64,000 nt of DNA from Sphingobium sufflavum. Lineage in GTDB: Bacteria; Pseudomonadota; Alphaproteobacteria; Sphingomonadales; Sphingomonadaceae. Both the position numbers and the translations under genes were made by a program. The notes below the pieces were generated by a model. That model saw nothing but the letters and a program-made list of their open reading frames with translations, was not told the origin of the DNA and did no database searches. The stretch spans positions 62,001-126,000 of the forward strand of contig NZ_JAJSSH010000011.1 of the NCBI RefSeq assembly GCF_021403115.1, in the 5' to 3' direction. Each line of letters begins with the position of its first letter. Within the stretch, counting starts at the first letter, position 1. Shown in pieces: positions 45,966 to 54,939 of this stretch.

Positions 45966-46173
45966 GACGACACCTCATCGAAGCAGGTGCCTCACATACG
46001 CAGTCAGGGATAGGAACTCGAGATTGGGAAAGGCGATTTCCCGTTGGAATTGCATAGGAATTTGAAGAAATGCCGCCCGAAGGCCATCATGCGCAACGCC
46101 TGATCCGCAGTCCACAGGCGCCGGGGCAAGGGCGCGGGCGATAGGGACAGGTGACGACGGGCGGCGCGCGCCG

Positions 46174-46902
46174 TCAGCCGCCGCCGGCGGCGAACTCGTC
46201 CGTCTCCCCCTCGACATTGAAGCGCAGCCGGTATCCGATACCCAATTCGTTGCCAATGATCCGCGGCCGCTGGGGATCGGTTTCCAGCTTCTGGCGCAGA
46301 GTGCGGACCAGCACCCGCAGATATTCGACATGATGCTCCCACTCATGGGGCCAGACATGCCCCATGATCTGGGCATGGGTGATGACCCGACCGGGGAATT
46401 TGGCGAGTTGCGCCAGCACCCCATATTCCTTGGGCGTCAGATGCACCTCGCGGCCAGCCTTCGACACCGTTCGGGCGATCAGGTCGATCTCCACATCCCC
46501 GGCGCGCACCATGGAGACGCCGCCGTCCTTCGTCATGCGGTTGCGCAGCGCCACGCGCACCCGCGCCAGCAGTTCGTCCGTGTCGAACGGCTTGGTCAGA
46601 TAATCATCCGCGCCCAGATCCAGCGCGGCCACCTTCTGGTCCGTCGTATCCCGCGCCGACACGATGATGAGCGTGGTGTCGGACTGCTGCTTGAACAGCG
46701 GCACCAGCTCCAGCCCGTCGCGATCCGGCAGGCCGAGGTCGAGCAGGCTGATGTCGGGCCGCTCCTCCCGGAGCTTTACGAGCGCCTCCCGCCCGTTTTC
46801 CGCCTCGATGATGGCATAGTCGGCGCGGGCCAGCGCCACGTGGATCAGCTTGCGGATATGCGGCTCGTCGTCGACGATCAGAACCTTGTGGCGCACTTTC
46901 AT
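46174..46902 (-). CDS. kdpE: Response regulator KdpE
   Basis: A 242-residue OmpR-family regulator. Receiver domain residues 1-120 (LIVDDEPHIRKL, phospho-Asp in ISLLDLGLPDRDG, Lys in LTKPFDTDE), then a winged-helix output domain (about 135-230; VHLTPKEYGVLAQLAKFPGRVITHAQIMGHVWPHEWEHHVEYLRVLVRTLRQKLE). This matches KdpE, which activates kdpFABC at low potassium. It overlaps the kdpD stop by ATGA. Its cognate structural operon is broken, so its output may be lost or redirected. Confidence 0.93.
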   Translation of the reverse strand: MKVRHKVLIVDDEPHIRKLIHVALARADYAIIEAENGREALVKLREERPDISLLDLGLPDRDGLELVPLFKQQSDTTLIIVSARDTTDQKVAALDLGADDYLTKPFDTDELLARVRVALRNRMTKDGGVSMVRAGDVEIDLIARTVSKAGREVHLTPKEYGVLAQLAKFPGRVITHAQIMGHVWPHEWEHHVEYLRVLVRTLRQKLETDPQRPRIIGNELGIGYRLRFNVEGETDEFAAGGG

Positions 46903-49571
46903 AGGATGTCCTCACGCGGCAAGTCGGAAAGGATGAGCGATTGGGGTATGGTGATGGTGAAGCAGGCGCCGACCGGCTCCCCCCTGTTGGCGGCGGAGAC
47001 GGTCAGGCCCATCGCCTCCGCAAACCCCTTGACGATGGCGAGGCCGAGGCCGGTTCCATGCTTCGCCCTGTCCGATCCCTCCAGACGGGTGAAGGTGTCG
47101 AAGACGCGCATCTCCGATCCCGCCGGGATGCCCGGCCCCTCGTCCAGCACCGACAGCAGGATGGCGTCCGGCGTGCGCCGGCCCCGGACGATGACGGGCG
47201 TGCCCGGATCGGCATAGCGCCCCGCATTGTCGAGCAGGTTGATGAGGCAGTGATGCAGCAGGGTGGGATCGACGCGGACCAGCGGTATGTCCGGCGATAT
47301 GTCGACCTTTACCTCATGCCCGGCCAGCGACTGCCGCGTGTCATGCGCCGCCCCCGCGACCGCATCGAACAGGTCGGTCGGCTCGACCAGGAGCGGCAGC
47401 GCCCCGGCATCCACCCGCGCCATGTCGAGGAGGTTGGCGACGAAGCGGTTGAGGCGTTGCGCCTCCACCTCCACCGTGTCGAGCAGTTCGGACGGCTGAT
47501 CGCGCTTCAGTTCATGAATGGCGGAGAGGATCGTGGTGAGCGGCGTGCGCAGGTCATGGCTGACCGACGAGAGCAGCGCGGAACGCAGCCGGTCCCGCTC
47601 ATGCACCTGCCGCGCGTCCAGCATCTCCTCCTCCAGCGCCATGCGGTCGAAGGCAATGGACGCCTGATCGAGCAGGCTCATCAGCAGGGGTATCTGGTCC
47701 GAACGCAGGGGCAGGCCCGCATCCTCCCGCGCCAGCCCCAGAACGCCCAGCACTCCGCGCGTGGTGCGCAGCGGATGGAACAGCCAGTCGGAGGCGGTGA
47801 GCGTGGAGGAGCCGCGCCCGGCGGGCTGTTCATAATCCATGGCCCATTGTGCGGCCGCCTTCTCGATATGCTCCAGCCTGTCCTCCGGCGGCACGGCGGC
47901 GCGCAGTTGCGGCCCGTCGCGGGAGGGCAGGAGCAGGACGGTGCGGACGGACAGCAGGCGCGACACCTCCGCACAGATGGCCTGCATCAGCTCCTCCTGA
48001 CTGGCCGATGCGGTGAGCTGGCGCGAGAAGCCCGCGAGCGCCGCATTCTGGCGCGCGCTGGACTGGGCGAGATCGGCCTGCGCGCGGACCCGCGCCGCGA
48101 ATTGGCTGGTCACGACCGCCACCCCCAGCAGGATGAGGACGCTGATGACATTTTCGGGATTGGCGACGGTCAGCGTGCCCGTCGGTGGCAGAAAGAAGAA
48201 ATTATAGGCGAGGCTGGACAACAGCCCGGAAAACAGGCCCGCCCGCATACCGAACGTGGCCGCCGCGAACATCACCGGGATGAGGTAGAGCAGCGCGATA
48301 TTGCCCAAGTCGATCGTCTCGACCAGCAACCGCCCCAGCGCGGTCATGACCAGGATCATCAACGCCGACCAGACATAGTCGATCGGCCTGCCCCAGTTCT
48401 GGCCGAGCGCCCTGCCCACCCGCTTCGGCCTGCGCGCGACATCCTCACCGGGCAGGACATGGACGGCCACGTCACCGATTTCCCGGACAAGCTGATCGAC
48501 CACCGATCCATGGCGCAGTTCGAACCACCAGGATCGGGCCGACTTGCCGATCACGATCTGCGTCGCCCGCACGTCCGCGACATAATGGCGCAGTCCCTCC
48601 ACGACGGAGGGGGCGGGAATGGTGGCGGTCATCGCGCCGAGCCGGGAGGCCAGCGCCATGGTGTCGGCCAGTTGCTCCCGCTCTTCATGCGTAAAGGCGA
48701 GGCTTCGCTGGGTTTCGATATGGACGGCGGACCATGGCGCCTTCAGCGCATCGGCCAGGCGCTTGGCGGCGCGGACCAGCCCCTGCGCGCCCGGCACCTC
48801 GCTGATCGCGACGAGGATGCGCTCGCCCGCCGCGAAACTGCCCGCCAGCGCATGGGCGCGCACATAATCGAGCATCTGCGCGTCCACCGCCTGCGCGGCG
48901 CGGCGCAGCGCCATCTCCCGCAGGGCGGTGAGGTTCGATTTGGAGAAGAAATGGCCCAGCGCGCGGGTCGCCTCCTGCGGGATATAGACCTTGCCGTCCT
49001 TCAGCCGCTCGATCAGTTCGTCGGGCGGAATATCGACGACCTCTATGTCCGCCATTTCCAATATGGAATCGGGCACCGTCTCCCGCACGCGGATGCGCGT
49101 GAAGGAGGCGACGACATCGTTCAGGCTCTCCAAATGCTGGATATTGACGGTCGAATAGACGTTGATGCCGGCGTCGAGCAGCTCCTCCACATCCTGATAG
49201 CGTTTGGGGTGGCGGCTGCCCGCCGCATTGGTGTGGGCCAGTTCATCGACCAGCGCCAGTTGCGGCCGACGCTCCAATATGGCGTCAATGTCCATCTCGC
49301 CCAGCCGGTGGCCCGCATGGTCCACGGTGCGCCGGGCGATAACCTCATGCCCGACCAGCAGCGCCTCTGTCTCCTTGCGGCCATGCGCCTAGACCACGCC
49401 GACCACCACATCGACCCCGGCCCTGAGCCGCTGCATCCCGTCGGTCAGCATCTCATAGGTCTTGCCGACTCCCGGCGCAGCGCCGAGGAATATCTTGAGA
49501 CGGCCACGGCCTTCCTGCGCCGCTTCGCGCAGGAAGGCCTCCGGGTCTCGACGGGTAGGATCGCTCATCAA
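46899..49571 (-). pseudogene. kdpD: Sensor kinase KdpD with internal amber codon
   Basis: From ATG 49571 the frame encodes FLGAAPGVGKTYEMLTDG (KdpD Walker A-like region) and VDVVVGVV, then TAG at 49389-49391 where KdpD proteins have Glu (GVVETHGR-type motif), followed in the same frame by AHGRKETEALLVGHEV and the rest of the protein: USP-like domain, four TM segments (about 48100-48500 in DNA), a GAF-like part and HisKA/HATPase_c (SSVSHDLRTPLTTI with the His, then an N-box and G-box). The full frame is 891 codons including the stop codon, a normal KdpD size. One base change (GAG to TAG) is enough to explain it. A shorter product could be made from internal starts, but would lack the Walker region. 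The stop overlaps kdpE. Confidence 0.88.
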
Positions 49572-50155
49572 GGCTTGGTAGCGCCGATCCGGTCGAGGCG
49601 TCGATTGATTTCCAGCACATTGACGCGCGGCTCCCCCAACACTCCCAGCAGAGGCCGCTCTATGGACTGTTCGACCAGCCCGCGCACCATGGCGCCGGGG
49701 ATGCGCCGCGCGGCCGCGACACGCTCCACCTGATAAAAAGCCGCCTCAGGCGTGATGGGGGGATCGAGACCTGAGGCGGAGGCCGTCACCAGATCGGACG
49801 GAACGGGGGAATCTGGTGCCGTTTTCTGTAATGTTCTGACGTCGCCCCCCACCCGGTCGGCCAGCGCCTGCGACGTGGGGCCGAGGTTGGAGCCCGACGA
49901 GGCGAGGCCGTCATAGCCCTTGCCCGCTGCGGAAGGGCGCGGATGGAAATAGCGGTCGGCGGTGAACGCCTGTCCGATCAGCCGCGATCCGACGATCCGT
50001 CCGTCCTGCACGATCAGGCTGCCATTGGCTTGCGACGGAAACAGGATCTGGCCGATACCGGTCAGGGCAAGCGGATAGGCCAGCCCCAGCAGAATGGCGA
50101 AGAGGATCGTCATGACCAGAGCGGGCCGGAACGATGTGACTATATCCTTGTACAT
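49568..50155 (-). CDS. kdpC: Potassium-transporting ATPase KdpC subunit
   Basis: A 195-residue KdpC. One N-terminal TM ([27 protein letters not shown]), then periplasmic motifs [41 protein letters not shown] and [19 protein letters not shown](F), and [17 protein letters not shown]. KdpC acts as a chaperone-like partner of KdpB. The start 50155 lies 26 nt from the kdpB stop; the stop overlaps kdpD by ATGA. Intact by itself, but without KdpA and with broken KdpB it cannot form a working pump. Confidence 0.93.
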   Translation of the reverse strand: MYKDIVTSFRPALVMTILFAILLGLAYPLALTGIGQILFPSQANGSLIVQDGRIVGSRLIGQAFTADRYFHPRPSAAGKGYDGLASSGSNLGPTSQALADRVGGDVRTLQKTAPDSPVPSDLVTASASGLDPPITPEAAFYQVERVAAARRIPGAMVRGLVEQSIERPLLGVLGEPRVNVLEINRRLDRIGATKP

Positions 50156-50180
50156 GTTCAATTCCCCAGAGTTCCATTCT

Positions 50181-51599
50181 TCAGACGAGGCCCAGGCCGC
50201 CCACGGCCAGGTCGATGAGCTTGATGCCGACGAACGGCGCGATGAGGCCGCCCAGCCCATAGATGGCGAGGTTGCGGGCCAGCAGCGGACCGGCGCCAAT
50301 GGGGCGATAGGTCACGCCCCGCAGCGCCAGCGGCACCAGCAGCGGGATGATGAGCGCGTTGAAGATGATCGCCGACAGGATCGCGCTCTGCGGCGTGGCG
50401 AGGCCCATGACGTTGAGCACGCCCAGCCCCGGATAGAGCACCACGAACATGGCGGGGATGATCGCGAAATATTTCGCCACGTCGTTCGCCACGGAGAAGG
50501 TGGTGAGCGCGCCCCGCGTCATCAGCAACTGTTTGCCCAGCCCGACGACCTCGATCAGCTTGGTCGGATCGCTGTCGAGATCGACCATGTTGCCCGCTTC
50601 CCGCGCGGCCTGCGTGCCGGTGTTCATCGCCACGCCCACGTCGGCCTGCGCCAGCGCGGGCGCGTCGTTGGTGCCGTCGCCGCACATGGCGACCAGCCGG
50701 CCGCCCTCCTGTTCCTTGCGGATCAGGGCCAGCTTGTCCTCCGGCGTGGCCTGCGCGAGGAAATCGTCCACGCCCGCCTCCGCCGCGATGGAGGCGGCGG
50801 TCAGCGGATTGTCGCCGGTAATCATCACCGTGCGGATGCCCATCTGGCGCAGTTCACCGAACCGTTCACGGATACCCGCCTTCACAATATCCTTGAGGAA
50901 GATCGCGCCCAGCAGTTCACCGTCCTGCGCCACGGCCAGTGGCGTGCCGCCCGCGCGGGCAATTTCGTCAGTGATGCGGCGCAGATCGTCTGCCGTCCCG
51001 GTGCCGCCCACGCCAGGCAACGCCTTCAGGATGGAGTCCACCGCCCCCTTTCGGATGGTCGATCCGTCGATGGTCACGCCGGACACGCGGGTCTGCGCAG
51101 TGAAGGCGATGATCTCCGCATCCGCTGGCAGCGCCTGCACGGTCTGGCCGAATTTCTCGCGCGCCAGCAGGACGATGGAGCGGCCCTCCGGCGTTTCGTC
51201 GGCGAGGCTGGCGAGCAGCGCGGCCTCCGCCAGCCGGGCGGGGGTCGCGCCGCCCACGGGGCGAAACTCGGTCGCCTGCCGGTCCCCCACGGTGATGGTG
51301 CCGGTCTTGTCCAGGAGCAGCACATCGATGTCGCCCGCCGCCTCCACCGCGCGGCCCGACTTGGCCAGCACGTTGAAGCGCACCAGCCGGTCCATGCCCG
51401 CAATGCCGATGGCGGACAGCAGCGCCGCGATGGTGGTGGGGATGAGCGTGATGAGGAGCGCGGCGAGGATCGACACCGGGATCGAGCCGCCCGCATAGCT
51501 GGCGAAGCTGGGGATGGTGGCGACCGCGATCAGGAAGATGATGGTCAGGCCGACGAGAAGCAGGGTGAGCGCGATCTCGTTGGGCGTCTTCTGCCGCAT
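50181..51599 (-). pseudogene. kdpB: KdpB P-type ATPase, 5' third missing
   Basis: The frame starts with [20 protein letters not shown], which lies about 200 residues inside normal KdpB (about 680 residues). Present: the DKTGT phosphorylation motif, [25 protein letters not shown] and the C-terminal TM segments to the end. Missing: TM1-2 and the actuator domain with TGES, and there is no kdpA or kdpF upstream. Instead, DNA above 51599 encodes a TonB-receptor signal peptide in another frame. So a deletion or rearrangement removed kdpFA and the start of kdpB. Not expected to pump potassium. Confidence 0.9.
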
Positions 51600-51699
51600 T
51601 GGTGACGTCTTCCGCCGCCAAGGCCGCGGAGGTCTGGACAATGATCGCAAGAGCCGATGCCGTTGCCAGCACCTGTGCGGACCCAATTGTGTTTTTCAT
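51598..51699 (-). pseudogene. 5' end of a TonB-dependent receptor gene, cut at the kdpB junction
   Basis: From ATG 51699 (GGGGGAA upstream) the frame encodes [40 protein letters not shown] text: a clean signal peptide and the first mature residues of a sphingomonad TonB receptor. It then meets kdpB sequence out of frame. The short repeat GAAGACG occurs twice across the joint. No receptor plug or barrel follows. It lies downstream of the PepSY-type gene and the cobalamin riboswitch, so an intact copy may once have been B12-regulated. Assigned on signal peptide only. Confidence 0.6.
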
Positions 51700-51747
51700 G
51701 AAATTCCCCCTGATATCCGGTCGCAATAAACACGATTGCGGAATGAT

Positions 51748-51766
51748 ACAACATATCATTTGTTGT
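51748..51766. promoter_or_regulatory. Inverted repeat upstream of the truncated receptor gene
   Basis: ACAACA (51748-51753) and TGTTGT (51761-51766) flank a 7-nt centre, in an AT-rich stretch 49 bp upstream of the fragment's ATG. It looks like a metal-regulator (Fur/Zur-like) operator by size and base content, but no consensus is claimed. Confidence 0.4.
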
Positions 51767-51827
51767 AATATGTGGCTGTCGGCGTGGTCGCACTTAACGC
51801 CTTTGCTTGCCTGCGGTCCTGCGCAGC

Positions 51828-52427
51828 CTATCGAGCACATTTGCTGCGCCAACGAACAAGACCAGTTATGAAGAGAATTGCTGGCACCAGCCCCAAGAAG
51901 GCAACTAAGCTACGCCCGATCAATCCGAATGCCTCTCCGCCATGCAGCGGATAGAGCCAGAGCACGATGCGATCACTGACAGAGCCTTGCGGCGCGTTAT
52001 GGATCGCCAGCACGCGGCCATTATATTGATCGATCCAGACGCTGCTTTTGGGAAAGCGCCTGCTCGGTTCGCCAGTTTGCCAGAAGCGGACGACATAAGC
52101 GTCTTCGCCTTTTGACGGCACCTTGACCCATCGCAGATTGCCATCGGGCACCACTGCGCCCGCGATTGCCAGGACGCGATCGACATTCAATCGCCGTCCG
52201 CCGTCTGTCGATCCGGAGACGGGATCAGGCATGCGGGATAACGGCGAGGCCATCGCCAGTAACGGCCTCACCTGCTTGGGCAAACTCATGGCAACCGCTG
52301 TTAATGCGCTCAGGACCAGGAGGATCAGGCTCGCAAGCCCGATGAGGCGATGCGTGTCGTAGATCTTGCGCTGCCCTGTCCCTTGAAAGCGGAAAGCGAG
52401 GCGGCTGATGACCTCGATCCGGCCCAT
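51828..52427 (-). CDS. PepSY-TM domain protein, probably truncated at the N-terminus
   Basis: A 199-residue membrane protein. TM spans lie near residues 27-50 (THRLIGLASLILLVLSALTAV) and 170-190 (VAFLGLVPAILFITGLVRW). Between them, WVKVPSKGEDAYVVRFWQTGEP and VWIDQYNGRVLAIH form a PepSY-like repeat; LYPLHGGEAFGLIGR is the conserved His motif of PiuB/PepSY-TM proteins. Normal family members are about 370-450 residues with an N-terminal TM and PepSY. An amber codon lies in frame 12 nt upstream of ATG 52427. Such proteins assist metal-chelate (siderophore or cobalamin) uptake. It is below the cobalamin riboswitch on the same strand. Confidence 0.7.
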   Translation of the reverse strand: MGRIEVISRLAFRFQGTGQRKIYDTHRLIGLASLILLVLSALTAVAMSLPKQVRPLLAMASPLSRMPDPVSGSTDGGRRLNVDRVLAIAGAVVPDGNLRWVKVPSKGEDAYVVRFWQTGEPSRRFPKSSVWIDQYNGRVLAIHNAPQGSVSDRIVLWLYPLHGGEAFGLIGRSLVAFLGLVPAILFITGLVRWRSKCAR

Positions 52428-52439
52428 CTGCTGATCTCC

Positions 52440-52505
52440 CTATGGAGTCCAGAAGGAGGCTTCTATCGCCCCCTCGGTCCGGGTGATATTTTCCATGCGG
52501 GACAT
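52440..52505 (-). CDS. 21-codon upstream reading frame in phase with the PepSY gene
   Basis: ATG 52505 has a strong AAGGAGG Shine-Dalgarno (6-nt gap) and reads MSRMENITRTEGAIEASFWT, P and then TAG (52440-52442). Four sense codons later, in the same frame, comes the annotated PepSY start. Either it is a leader ORF, or it is the true beginning of the PepSY gene interrupted by an amber codon. The ribosome site is better than that of the downstream start. Confidence 0.4.
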   Translation of the reverse strand: MSRMENITRTEGAIEASFWTP

Positions 52506-52800
52506 CACCTGCCTCCTTTCGGAGTCCTAAAAGAGGCTCCTCATTGGATTGGCCGTCGCAAATTGGCCCTGCATCAACAAGGCGGGGGAGACCGGACGAT
52601 TACGAGCGCGGAGCCGCCATCAAGTTACGAACGGTGAGGAACAGCCCGGGTAACCTGCCCGAAACTGTTACAGCGAAGGGATCCGGGCGCAGACAAGCGA
52701 CCGGTGGTCGCCCACCGCTGCGGTTCCCACCGCAATTCGCCGCTCAGACGGAGAACCGTGCCCTGACCATCCCCTGGACCAAAGCAAGAGCGACCATATC

Positions 52801-53015
52801 GTCGGCAGGTCTCCTGGCTCACGGGTCACAGCTTGATGCACGGCCTTCCCAGGCCTCGCAGGATTTAGCGTCCGGCCCAGTGGCTGACGGTGGGAAACTC
52901 TGTTCCGCCGTCCATATGCATCGCGCTCGCCGCTTACAGTTGCAGGGACAGCCCTGGCTTGAGGTGGAGAACCACCCCACCATGTTCCCTATTAAGCCTC
53001 TCTCGAGGCACCGAC
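52801..53015 (-). promoter_or_regulatory. Cobalamin riboswitch
   Basis: Read on the minus strand the conserved cobalamin-riboswitch elements appear in order: GGTGCC, GAGGCTTAATAGGGAA (P3 region), GGTGGTTCTCCACC, CAGGGCTGTCCCTGCAACTG then TAAGCGG, the B12 box GCCACTG followed by GGCC, CTGCGAGGCCTGGGAAGG and the closing GTGAGCCAGGAGACCTGCC. It is complete from about 53015 to 52801. The sequence 52510-52800 below it holds a GGTGGGAACCGC hairpin-rich stretch that could form an expression platform. Downstream are the 21-codon frame, the PepSY-type gene and the remains of a TonB receptor, i.e. probable former B12-uptake genes repressed by cobalamin. Confidence 0.92.
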
Positions 53016-53060
53016 GCGATCATCAGCACCGGATTTGTCCCCGGCACTGGCAATGCGGAT

Positions 53061-53079
53061 ATGCGAATCATTCTCGATC
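53061..53079. promoter_or_regulatory. Candidate Fur-like operator in the divergent region
   Basis: ATGCGAATCATTCTCGATC contains the core GAATCATTCTC resembling half of a Fur-type box (AATGATTCTC on the other strand). It lies between the riboswitch start and the copper-type cluster start (53159). It is a single-site visual match only. Confidence 0.3.
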
Positions 53080-53158
53080 CGCAAGATGCGTGCGAAAAAT
53101 GCCATAGGACATTCTGTCACATGACTTTCGGATCGAACGACGATAAGGGCGCATTTCG

Positions 53159-53572
53159 ATGTCGGTCTTCCGCGCCCTGATCCGCGATCATCGCAGTCTC
53201 GCTCTTATTGTGGCGATGCTGGCGCTGTGCGTGAAATTCGTGGTGCCGCAGGGCTATATGTTTGCGCCCACGATGACGAAGTTTCTGACCGTGCAGCTTT
53301 GCTTCGACGGAATCGAGCATCGGACGACAACCATCGCCATTCCGATCGACGCCAAGAAGAGCCAAGGCCACCATGACGACGGCGGCAAGCCTGATGGCAA
53401 GTGCGCCTTCACTGCACTTGGCATGGGCGCGCTTGGCGGAGCGGATGCGCCTCTGCTGGCAATCGCGCTGGCTTTCATCCTGGCGCTTGGCTTTGCTCCC
53501 ATCCGTCCCGTGGTTCCGGACCGTTCCTCCTATCTTCGACCACCGCTGCGCGGTCCCCCGGCCCTTAACTGA
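53159..53572 (+). CDS. DUF2946-like small secreted/membrane protein
   Basis: A 137-residue protein with an N-terminal hydrophobic span (RSLALIVAMLALCVKFVVPQG), a His/Lys-rich middle (SQGHHDDGGKPDGKCAF) and a second hydrophobic span (LLAIALAFILALGFAP). This is the plan of DUF2946 proteins, often first in copper-related clusters with PCu(A)C and SCO proteins. AAGGGCGCATTTCG precedes ATG 53159. HH/D motif and Cys residues could bind copper. Probably transcribed with the following genes. Confidence 0.65.
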   Translation: MSVFRALIRDHRSLALIVAMLALCVKFVVPQGYMFAPTMTKFLTVQLCFDGIEHRTTTIAIPIDAKKSQGHHDDGGKPDGKCAFTALGMGALGGADAPLLAIALAFILALGFAPIRPVVPDRSSYLRPPLRGPPALN

Positions 53573-53591
53573 CATTCTGAGCTGAATTGTC

Positions 53592-53644
53592 GGAAAAAGC
53601 CGGCGTGTGCATTGTGCATACTGCCCGGCGAGCCGGAGTTTTCC
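53592..53644. promoter_or_regulatory. Long imperfect hairpin downstream of the DUF2946-like gene
   Basis: GGAAAAAGCCGGC (53592-53604) pairs with GCCGGAGTTTTCC (53632-53644) with two mismatches, enclosing GTGCATTGTGCAT, which can itself fold. It lies just 20 bp past the stop of the DUF2946-like gene. On the minus strand the neighbouring bases 53645-53665 read TTGAATAGGGAACATGG, nearly identical to the P3 region of the riboswitch at 52801-53015. It might be an attenuator/terminator or the remnant of a riboswitch-like RNA. Confidence 0.45.
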
Positions 53645-53692
53645 CATGTTCCCTATTCAACGGGCGGCCTTGCCGTCCGAAGGTGGCCGTCC

Positions 53693-53866
53693 GTGAGCCT
53701 CCTTCACCTGAGCCATGATCAGGCCTGCGCGTTGCGCCGGTTCCGCCGCCGCACATGGGCCGTTGTCATCCTGTGCGTGGTCGGCCGGATCGCCGTGTCC
53801 TTCATCCATCCCGATGGCGGCGGCACTTCGTCAGCGCCCTCTCCTTTTCAGGAAACTCGATCATGA
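53693..53866 (+). CDS. Short GTG-start ORF ahead of the PCu(A)C gene
   Basis: A 57-residue frame: MSLLHLSHDQACALRRFRRR (basic), a hydrophobic span TWAVVILCVVGRIAVSFI, then HPDGGGTSSAPSPFQETRS. Its GTG overlaps the stop of a 16-codon frame beginning 53646, and its stop overlaps the next ATG as ATGA, which is the pattern of coupled genes. No homology was recognised. It may be a real small membrane protein or only a coupling device. Confidence 0.4.
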   Translation: MSLLHLSHDQACALRRFRRRTWAVVILCVVGRIAVSFIHPDGGGTSSAPSPFQETRS

Positions 53867-54330
53867 TCCGCACAATGATACTCGGCGGCGCGCTGGCGCT
53901 TGCCTCTGCCGCGCCGCTCGCTGCCCATGATTATACCGTTGGCGCCATCGCCCTCGATCATCCCTGGGCGCGCGAGACGGCCCCCGGGCAGAAGGCGGGC
54001 GGCGGCTTCGTCTCTATCCACAATAGCGGTAAAACGTCCGACCGCCTGATTAGTGGGTCAACGCCTGTCGCGGCCGAAGTGCAGGTCCACAGCGTCAACA
54101 TGGACGGCGGCATCATGCGTATGCGCCGCATGACGGATGGGCTGTCCATCGCACCGGGGGAAACCGTGGTCCTCAAGCCCGGCAGCTTCCATGTGATGTT
54201 CGTTGGCCTGAAACAGCCGCTAAAAGCTGGCACGACGATCCCCGTCACGCTGCGCTTTCAAAAGGCCGGCGCGATCAGGGTGCAGTTCGCAGTGCAGTCG
54301 CTCATCGGAGGTGACCATGGCTCGCACTGA
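53863..54330 (+). CDS. Periplasmic copper chaperone PCu(A)C
   Basis: A 155-residue secreted protein with signal peptide (MIRTMILGGALALASAAPLAA, cut before HDYTV). The PCu(A)C copper site appears as HNSG, EVQVHSVNMDGGIMRMRRM (His and Met ligands), and LKPGSFHVMFVGLKQPLKAG. It accepts Cu(I) in the periplasm and passes it, with SCO, to the CuA/CuB centres of cytochrome oxidase. Stop overlaps the SCO gene. In the copper-starvation operons of other alphaproteobacteria (pcuABCDE of Bradyrhizobium from memory) similar genes are linked to a TonB receptor. Confidence 0.9.
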   Translation: MIRTMILGGALALASAAPLAAHDYTVGAIALDHPWARETAPGQKAGGGFVSIHNSGKTSDRLISGSTPVAAEVQVHSVNMDGGIMRMRRMTDGLSIAPGETVVLKPGSFHVMFVGLKQPLKAGTTIPVTLRFQKAGAIRVQFAVQSLIGGDHGSH

Positions 54331-54901
54331 TCGCCTCCGACTGCTGGTGCTGGCGGTCTTTGCCTCGCTGACGCCACTGGCTCTGTCCGCGTGCGGAACA
54401 GCACCGCAGAACAAGGCGGAAGGGCCCGGCTCAGCCCCCTTCACCCTCTCCGGAGCTAACGGCCGCCCCGTCAGCGACTACACTTTGAAGGGCAAGCCCT
54501 ATGCGATCTTCTTCGGCTTCACACGCTGCCCGGACGTGTGCCCGACGACGCTCGCCCGCATGGCGCATCTGCGCAAGGCCATGGGCGCCGATGGAGCAAA
54601 GTTCGCCATCGTCTTCGTCTCCGTCGATCCGGAACACGACAAGCCCGCCGATATCGGTCGCTATGTCGACCTGTTCGGAACGCCCATTATCGGCGCTACC
54701 GGCTCCAAAGCCCAGATCGATGCCATCACGAAGAATTTCGGCGTCTTCTACCAGAAGGTGCCGCAGCCCGGCGGCGACTACACCATCGATCATAGCGCCA
54801 TCGTTATCCTGATGGACCGCAAAGGCCATTTTGCCGGCACGCTCTCCGACAGCGAAGACGAGAAAGCCTCGCTCGCCAAACTCAAGCCGCTCGTCGCCTG
54901 A
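54317..54901 (+). CDS. SCO1/SenC-family copper-binding thioredoxin-like protein
   Basis: A 194-residue lipoprotein-like SCO protein (LSACGTAP is a lipobox-like signal end). FTRCPDVCPTTLARM holds the CxxxC copper site and VDPEHDKP and the copper His in TIDHSAIVIL follow. SCO proteins metallate the CuA site and reduce its cysteines. ATG 54317 follows GGAGGTGACC; the start overlaps the PCu(A)C gene by 14 nt, so the two are co-translated. Confidence 0.92.
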   Translation: MARTDRLRLLVLAVFASLTPLALSACGTAPQNKAEGPGSAPFTLSGANGRPVSDYTLKGKPYAIFFGFTRCPDVCPTTLARMAHLRKAMGADGAKFAIVFVSVDPEHDKPADIGRYVDLFGTPIIGATGSKAQIDAITKNFGVFYQKVPQPGGDYTIDHSAIVILMDRKGHFAGTLSDSEDEKASLAKLKPLVA

Positions 54902-54939
54902 CTGACGCGGCCTTCAAACAGATCAAAAAGGGGAAATCC

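Noticed and set aside
46941..49733. 930-codon plus-strand frame opposite kdpD
   Set aside because: An antisense shadow; the minus strand shows complete KdpD domains apart from one amber codon.
53117..53647. 176-codon minus-strand frame opposite the DUF2946-like gene as a possible riboswitch target
   Set aside because: It lies upstream, not downstream, of the riboswitch on that strand, and its sequence has no recognisable domain.
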